In this document: piece by piece, positions 59,266-64,000 of the stretch | Position numbering within the stretch: position 1 is the first letter of the stretch | Layout of the letters: each line of letters opens with the position of its first letter | Source of the DNA: Apostichopus japonicus | Lineage: Eukaryota; Echinodermata; Holothuroidea; Aspidochirotida; Stichopodidae | DNA: 64,000 nucleotides | Reading direction: 5' to 3' | NCBI RefSeq assembly: GCF_037975245.1 | Contig: NC_092582.1 | Span: 25,088,077-25,152,076, forward strand | Position numbers and translations under genes: made by a program | The notes under the pieces: model-generated | Told to the model about the DNA's origin: nothing | The model's input: the letters and a program-made list of their open reading frames with translations, nothing else | Database searches by the model: none

Positions 59266-59610
59266 GCAAGTATTACTCCAGAGAAAGATTTAACCTTAAC
59301 GTGGCACTTAACTGATATGGTGTTAACATTACTCCAGAGAAAGATTTAACCTTAACGTGGCACTTAACTGATATGGTGTTAACATTACTCTAGATAAAGA
59401 TTTAACCTTAACGTGGCACTAAACTGATATCATGTTAACATTACTCCAGAGAAAGATTTAACCTTAACGTGGCACTAAACTGATATCATGTTAACATTAC
59501 TCCAGAGAAAGATTTAACCTTAACGTGGCACTAAGCTGATATCATGTTTGCATTACTCCAGAGAAAGATTTAACCTTAACGTGGCACTAACCTGATATCC
59601 TGTTTACATT
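59266..59610. repeat. About 56-bp tandem repeat, six copies
   Basis: Unit cattactccagagaaagattt plus aaccttaacgtggcactaaa and ctgatatcatgttaa, nearly identical between copies, so probably young. Confidence 0.93.
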
Positions 59611-61554
59611 TGACTAAAACCTTTTATATCAGGAGAGTGTAGGAGTGAAACGGTAAATTACAAAAGAAGTCGTTGATAACTAGATCATGACTTCCATGTT
59701 GATTTGATGGAACATATCTTGTGGGTCTTTTTGTTTTAAGTTGAAATGATTTATTGAAATGATTTAGAATTTCTTATCCTTAATTATTTTCTCAAAGGAA
59801 GAGGGTCAAAGTAAACGCACAGTAAGGACAATTGGTTTAAAGGTTTTATAATCCATGACCATTACTGGCTTTTTCTAGCATATTTCTTCTCTTCTATAAG
59901 TGCAGCTCTGCCCACCTTGACACCCTTGAACCTAGAAACTAAACTGGTCAATAAACGAACCGACACAAATACACAAAGCAAGAAGATAAACACCAGAGTT
60001 GACATTTCTCACTTTTATACATTTTCAGAGAAGTGTTCTGTACAGACTTAAATACATCATTGTTTGAAATGCTGTTGTAAATTGTTTAACGTTAAGGACC
60101 CTTCTGTGGGGTAATATTAGAAACGTTAAGACTGTATTTTGCTTGACGGAGTTTGCCACAATTTGGTGTTAATCTAACTCGATTGTGACGGAGAACAAGG
60201 GCCTGTATAAATATGTGTTACTCCACGGAACTAATTGCCAAGCGCGTTTTAAGTAGTGATAAGTTAGCTTTCTTTTCGAGTCTGTGAAGACATCAATATA
60301 TCTGTTTTTTGTGAAATGGTCAGTAAGTCTTATACAGACCGAGTGGTCTAAAGACCAACCACATACATCCCGTATTAAGTGCTCACTCAGAATTTTGGAG
60401 TGTTTTACTCCATGCAAAACCACAGCTTTATGCAAACAGGTTTTACTAAACTCTATGCAAGAACGCTGTTTGCAGAATTTCATGACTGGAGCAAATTAAT
60501 TACATAATACTTCTTTCAATAGACTGAATAACTTATGCAAATGAACCTTACAAAAAAAAACAAAGAGGCCAAACAACCAGGGCCCCCTTAACCAATTTTA
60601 AGGGTACCTGTGTTACTGGTTGTCAATTGTTTCATGATGACGCAGACTGCTTATTTTGCCATTGTCACTCCCCCCCTCACTCCCCCCCTCACTCCCCCCC
60701 TCACTCCCCACCCTCACTCCCCACCCAGTCACACCCTTTCCCCAAAATCTTCTAAAGGAAAGAGAATCTTACTTCTCTAGCCTGTCAACCTCGATTGCAA
60801 GATTCACAAGCACAATGTTAAATAACTTAAACATAAATGTTAAGTAACCTCAAGTGGTATCAAACTGGAAAATGTAGATTCTGAAATTGGGGTGAGTAGC
60901 TCCCTGCCCCCAGAATGAGGTCTGATGCAAACCTAACATCTGAAACAGCTGTCCTGTACTCCTAAATTGCATAAACAGCAGTAAAAATGCCAGAGAGGTA
61001 AAGAAGTAAACTTATCATATAGAGCAGGACCGATAAAATGGTATAAAGCAGGTTTCTGTTTGCGGTCAGCCCAAATTTAACCGAATTAGTCTCCAAAGCC
61101 TCCCTGTTTCCCTCTTATTACATACACTTGGGATCTTTGGTATAAAAGTGAACCTTACAATGCTGATAACAAATGCTGTAACAGACGGAATACTTTATCT
61201 GTAATGCTGTGCAAAACGGTCACGTTGATATAAAAGTGCAATGGTGTACTGTATTAGCCGGGGGTTGTTTGTTTGGTTTGTATACAAGAACCATAGTTAT
61301 TTCATATGACTCAACAGTTCAGCATCTTCTAACAGATCTGTTACACAAAATATGAACACTAAATTATACCCAGACCGATAACGTAACTTGTAGATAAAAG
61401 CAAACCCTTTTGTACCCAGATTGGGGAATGCAGATGGTTTCATATAATTCTGACCAATGACTGGGTTCGTTCAAATTTGGTCAATACCATTTTTTCTCCC
61501 TCTCTGCGTGCTACATTAAGGTAACAGATTAACTAACAGTACAACAATACTCAA
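59611..61554. other. Intergenic between convergent genes
   Basis: No gene recognised. A short (ccccctcact)n tract lies at about 60665-60725. Confidence 0.55.
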
Positions 61555-61560
61555 TTTATT
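61555..61560 (-). promoter_or_regulatory. Polyadenylation signal AATAAA (- strand gene)
   Basis: TTTATT on the + strand, i.e. AATAAA on the - strand, about 122 nt after the stop codon of the leftward gene. Confidence 0.55.
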
Positions 61561-61681
61561 CACACAACTCTTACAGGTTTCCATAATACATCCACTGTAT
61601 CTATTTACAATTTGCATAATAAATTCACACAGGTCGTTGATCCACACGGTGACTAGAGCCAAGCGTTTCCCTGATCAGCTT

Positions 61682-61813
61682 TTAGCGTAAATGTTTCCCT
61701 CTTGTCAGTACAGGTTTCAGGACCGCTCTGTCCCTTATCGCTAGTTCTTGCATGATGGCCGACTGTGCACTGCGAGGATCTTTACCCGTTAACTGATCTG
61801 CAAAGAACATTGC
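61682..61813 (-). CDS. Last coding exon of an unrecognised - strand gene
   Basis: After tgtttttcaacag it reads AMFFADQLTGKDPRSAQSAI, MQELAIRDRAVLKPVLTRGK, HLR and a TAA stop (44 codons including stop, phase 0 start). The sequence is helical and basic, with no motif I can place. It joins in frame to the exon at 62749-62950. Confidence 0.75.
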   Translation of the reverse strand, partial: AMFFADQLTGKDPRSAQSAIMQELAIRDRAVLKPVLTRGKHLR

Positions 61814-61924
61814 CTGTTGAAAAACATGACGAAAAACAAGACAGACATGTGTATCATTATCATAAATAAAACCTGTAAGGTTGAGACAAAAAGAGAGAGA
61901 GATTGTGGAAAAGACATGTTAGAG

Positions 61925-62580
61925 ACTACAAATAATAGAGTAAATGCAAACAACAGAGAAGTGATACAAACAATAGAGAAGTGATACAAACAATAGAGTA
62001 GTGATACAAACAATAGAGAAGTGATGCAAACAATAGAGAAGTGATACAAACAATAGAGAAGTGACACAAACAATAAAGAAGTGATACAAACAATAGAGAA
62101 GTGATGCAAACAATAGAGAAGTGATGCAAACAATAGAGAAGTGATGCAAACAACAGAGAAGTGATACAAACAATAGAGAAGTGATGCAAACAATAGAGAC
62201 GTGATGCAAACAATAGAGACGTGATACAAGCAACAGAGAAGTGATACAAACAACACAGAATTGATACAAACAATAGAGACGTGATGCAAACAATAGAGAC
62301 GTGATACAAACAATAGAGAAGTGATGCAAACAACACAGCATTGATGCAAACAACACAGAATTGATAAAAATAGAGAAGTGATACAAACATTAGAGTAGTG
62401 ATGCAAACAACACAGAATTGATACAAACAATAGAGAAGTGATACAAACAACAGAAGTGATGCAAACAATAGAGAAGTGATACAAACAACACAGAATTGAT
62501 ACAAACAACAGGGAAGTAATGCAAACAACAGATAAGTGATACAAACACTAGAGAAGTGATACAATCAATAGAGAAGTGAT
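61925..62580. repeat. 20-bp tandem satellite, about 32 copies
   Basis: Unit caatagagaagtgatacaaa with gcaaa, cacagaattg and gagac variants, in the last intron of the - strand gene. It creates long ORFs in all three - strand frames (Tyr/Cys/Leu/Ser-rich), which are not genes. Confidence 0.95.
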
Positions 62581-62748
62581 TCATAAAGAAAATACAAATT
62601 GTGTTCAGTGGCAATGAGTGATTTGTATCACACAAATTCCAGGCTTCTAATCATGCTATAGTCCAAAATGAATTAAATTCGGTTGTGTACATTCTACTTA
62701 CTGGTAAATATTGCAGCTGAGCTGCCTATTACTCGAGTTAAAACTTAC

Positions 62749-62950
62749 CTGTGGAATACTTGCAGTCTGTATACCCACTGACCTAAGTTTAACACCCTGC
62801 AGTCTGTTCAGCCTACTGGTTGCCGATAACTGACGTGTCTTCTCAAACGAATGTTTGGTTTGTTTCGGTCTAGGTACGAGCCCAAGATCACCGAGGCGGT
62901 AGTGAGATAAGGTACCCATAGGTTTACCAATGGGTGATAGAGGAATTGTC
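62749..62950 (-). CDS. Penultimate coding exon of the - strand gene
   Basis: After ggtttgctctgcag it reads TIPLSPIGKPMGTLSHYRLG, DLGLVPRPKQTKHSFEKTRQ, LSATSRLNRLQGVKLRSVGI, QTASIPQ and ends at CAG|GTAAGT. It is Ser/Arg/Lys-rich and probably mostly unstructured. Phase 2 start matches the donor of the exon at 63528, phase 0 end matches the next. Product not recognised. Confidence 0.75.
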
Positions 62951-63527
62951 CTGCAGAGCAAACCAAACGGAAAGATATGTTAAGACTTACACAAACCATT
63001 ACCACATGAGGTGAAACAGACCCCGTCACCCTACCCCCCACTCCCCACTCTAGCCCTCCCAAAAGTCTAAAGGTGGAGATTTCCAAAGGAAAATGTGTAT
63101 CTGAAACCTTAAGTCAAAGAAATCTCATAGTTATAATATTCTAACAAGTTATTTGTGTTCAGCGTTGTATTCCTTGGCAGACAAATGTAATACAAATAAA
63201 TGCTGTGTTGAAAAAATCACCACCACAATCAGAGAATTTACAAAATTTGTGTTACAACAGCAATGCCATCAGTTTACAAATAACTTGAATAATTAGAATT
63301 AGTCAATATCAGTTTGTCACAATTATCAAGTATTAAAAGGGAATAAAATAATTGCCAACTTGAGTAATGTAGACAAGTGAGCCGGGGGAGGGGGGGGGAG
63401 GAACGGGGGAGTGTGCTACCAGGTTGAAGACATGAAAACTTCATTAGTTATGCAGCATTCATAACATAGCAGTTGAAAACCAATATTTAGAAAGCAAAAC
63501 TTTCAAAATGTTGTCCTTGTCATTTAC
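62951..63527 (-). other. Intron of the - strand gene
   Basis: Poly-G run near 63383-63400; nothing else seen. Confidence 0.6.
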
Positions 63528-63748
63528 CCTTTCTGGAAGCCCTTTCCAGATCCAGGAAAGGTGTTTTCTCTGCTCTTTGTCCGATAAATCAACTCGTCTT
63601 GCTTGATGAATTCTAAAGGAGACGGCCCCACACCTACTGCTGCTGCTGAATTCAATATCACTAGCAGATTTTCTAACATATTGTCTCTTTCCTCCAATTC
63701 GTCCATTGAAATATGGCCACCCTTCTCCTCTTTACTCCATTCAGAACC
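63528..63748 (-). CDS. Upstream coding exon of the - strand gene (partial gene)
   Basis: After gtattattgcag it reads GSEWSKEEKGGHISMDELEE, RDNMLENLLVILNSAAAVGV, GPSPLEFIKQDELIYRTKSR, ENTFPGSGKGFQK and ends at GG|GTAAAT (phase 2). An acidic/helical start is followed by a basic stretch. It starts in phase 0, so more exons lie to the right, beyond the window. No family recognised. Confidence 0.72.
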
Positions 63749-63805
63749 CTGCAATAATACAGAAGTATACAAACCATTCATATGTTTGTAATACATGATA
63801 TACAT

Positions 63806-64000
63806 CTAATGGGCATGGTTAGCCTACATCTAATGGACATTGCTAGCTTACATTTAATGGGCATAGCTAGCTTACATATAATGGGCCTAGCTAGCCTACA
63901 TCTAATGGGGATAGCCTACAACTAACTGGCACTGCCAGCCTACATCTAATGGGCATAGCCAACCTACACCCAAATGGGCATAACTAGCCTACATCTAATT
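63806..64000. repeat. About 27-bp tandem repeat at the window edge
   Basis: Diverged units around gcctacatctaatgggcata and gctag; continues past the end of the window. Confidence 0.8.

Noticed and set aside
61789-62635. Three overlapping - strand ORFs up to 251 residues, Cys/Leu/Tyr-rich and membrane-like
   Set aside because: All come from the 20-bp satellite and follow its 20-residue (60-bp) super-period; the true exons of this - strand gene flank it.

Overview
This is animal nuclear DNA: genes are split into small exons by GT-AG introns, the sequence is A+T-rich, and it is full of microsatellites, minisatellites and small DNA transposons. A vertebrate is unlikely. A marine invertebrate deuterostome such as an echinoderm fits best, but that is inferred from gene family and repeat style, not proven.

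The centre of the window (about 15.8-57.5 kb, + strand) is one very large gene related to the animal vitamin B12 carriers (transcobalamin / intrinsic factor / haptocorrin). I assembled 33 coding exons by hand, and all 32 junctions keep frame. The predicted product has about 2,425 residues: a signal peptide, one alpha-alpha barrel of the eukaryotic cobalamin-binding type (exons 2-5), a short linker, then 13 complete tandem copies and one truncated copy of the C-terminal beta domain (DUF4430 type). Ordinary B12 carriers have one such domain. Each beta module is two exons, bounded by phase-1 introns and split by a phase-2 intron. Modules 2-13 look like three rounds of a four-module block: modules 4/8/12, 3/7/11, 5/9/13 and 2/6 share type-specific motifs, while 10 fits the last class only weakly. 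Module 2 carries an in-frame Gly/Met-rich minisatellite, and an alternative last exon after it would give a secreted protein of about 763 residues with only two beta domains.

Left part (1-15.7 kb): mostly non-coding. It holds one probable signal-peptide exon of a gene on the - strand (743-782), a TTAA-flanked MITE inserted in a local tandem repeat, a 1.9 kb hAT-like element with perfect 8-bp target duplications, and long TA and GATG microsatellites just upstream of the carrier gene. The introns of the carrier gene hold large satellites (39-bp unit at 26.1-28.2 kb; 47-bp unit at 44.8-48.75 kb; a GGGA tract at 33.3-33.7 kb), several hAT-like MITEs, a LINE reverse-transcriptase fragment and tRNA-derived SINEs. 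Two introns hold tandem copies of an exon edge, which create decoy splice sites.

Right part (57.5-64 kb): the carrier gene's 3' UTR, repeats, and then the last three coding exons of an unrecognised gene on the - strand (61,682-63,748), converging on the carrier gene.
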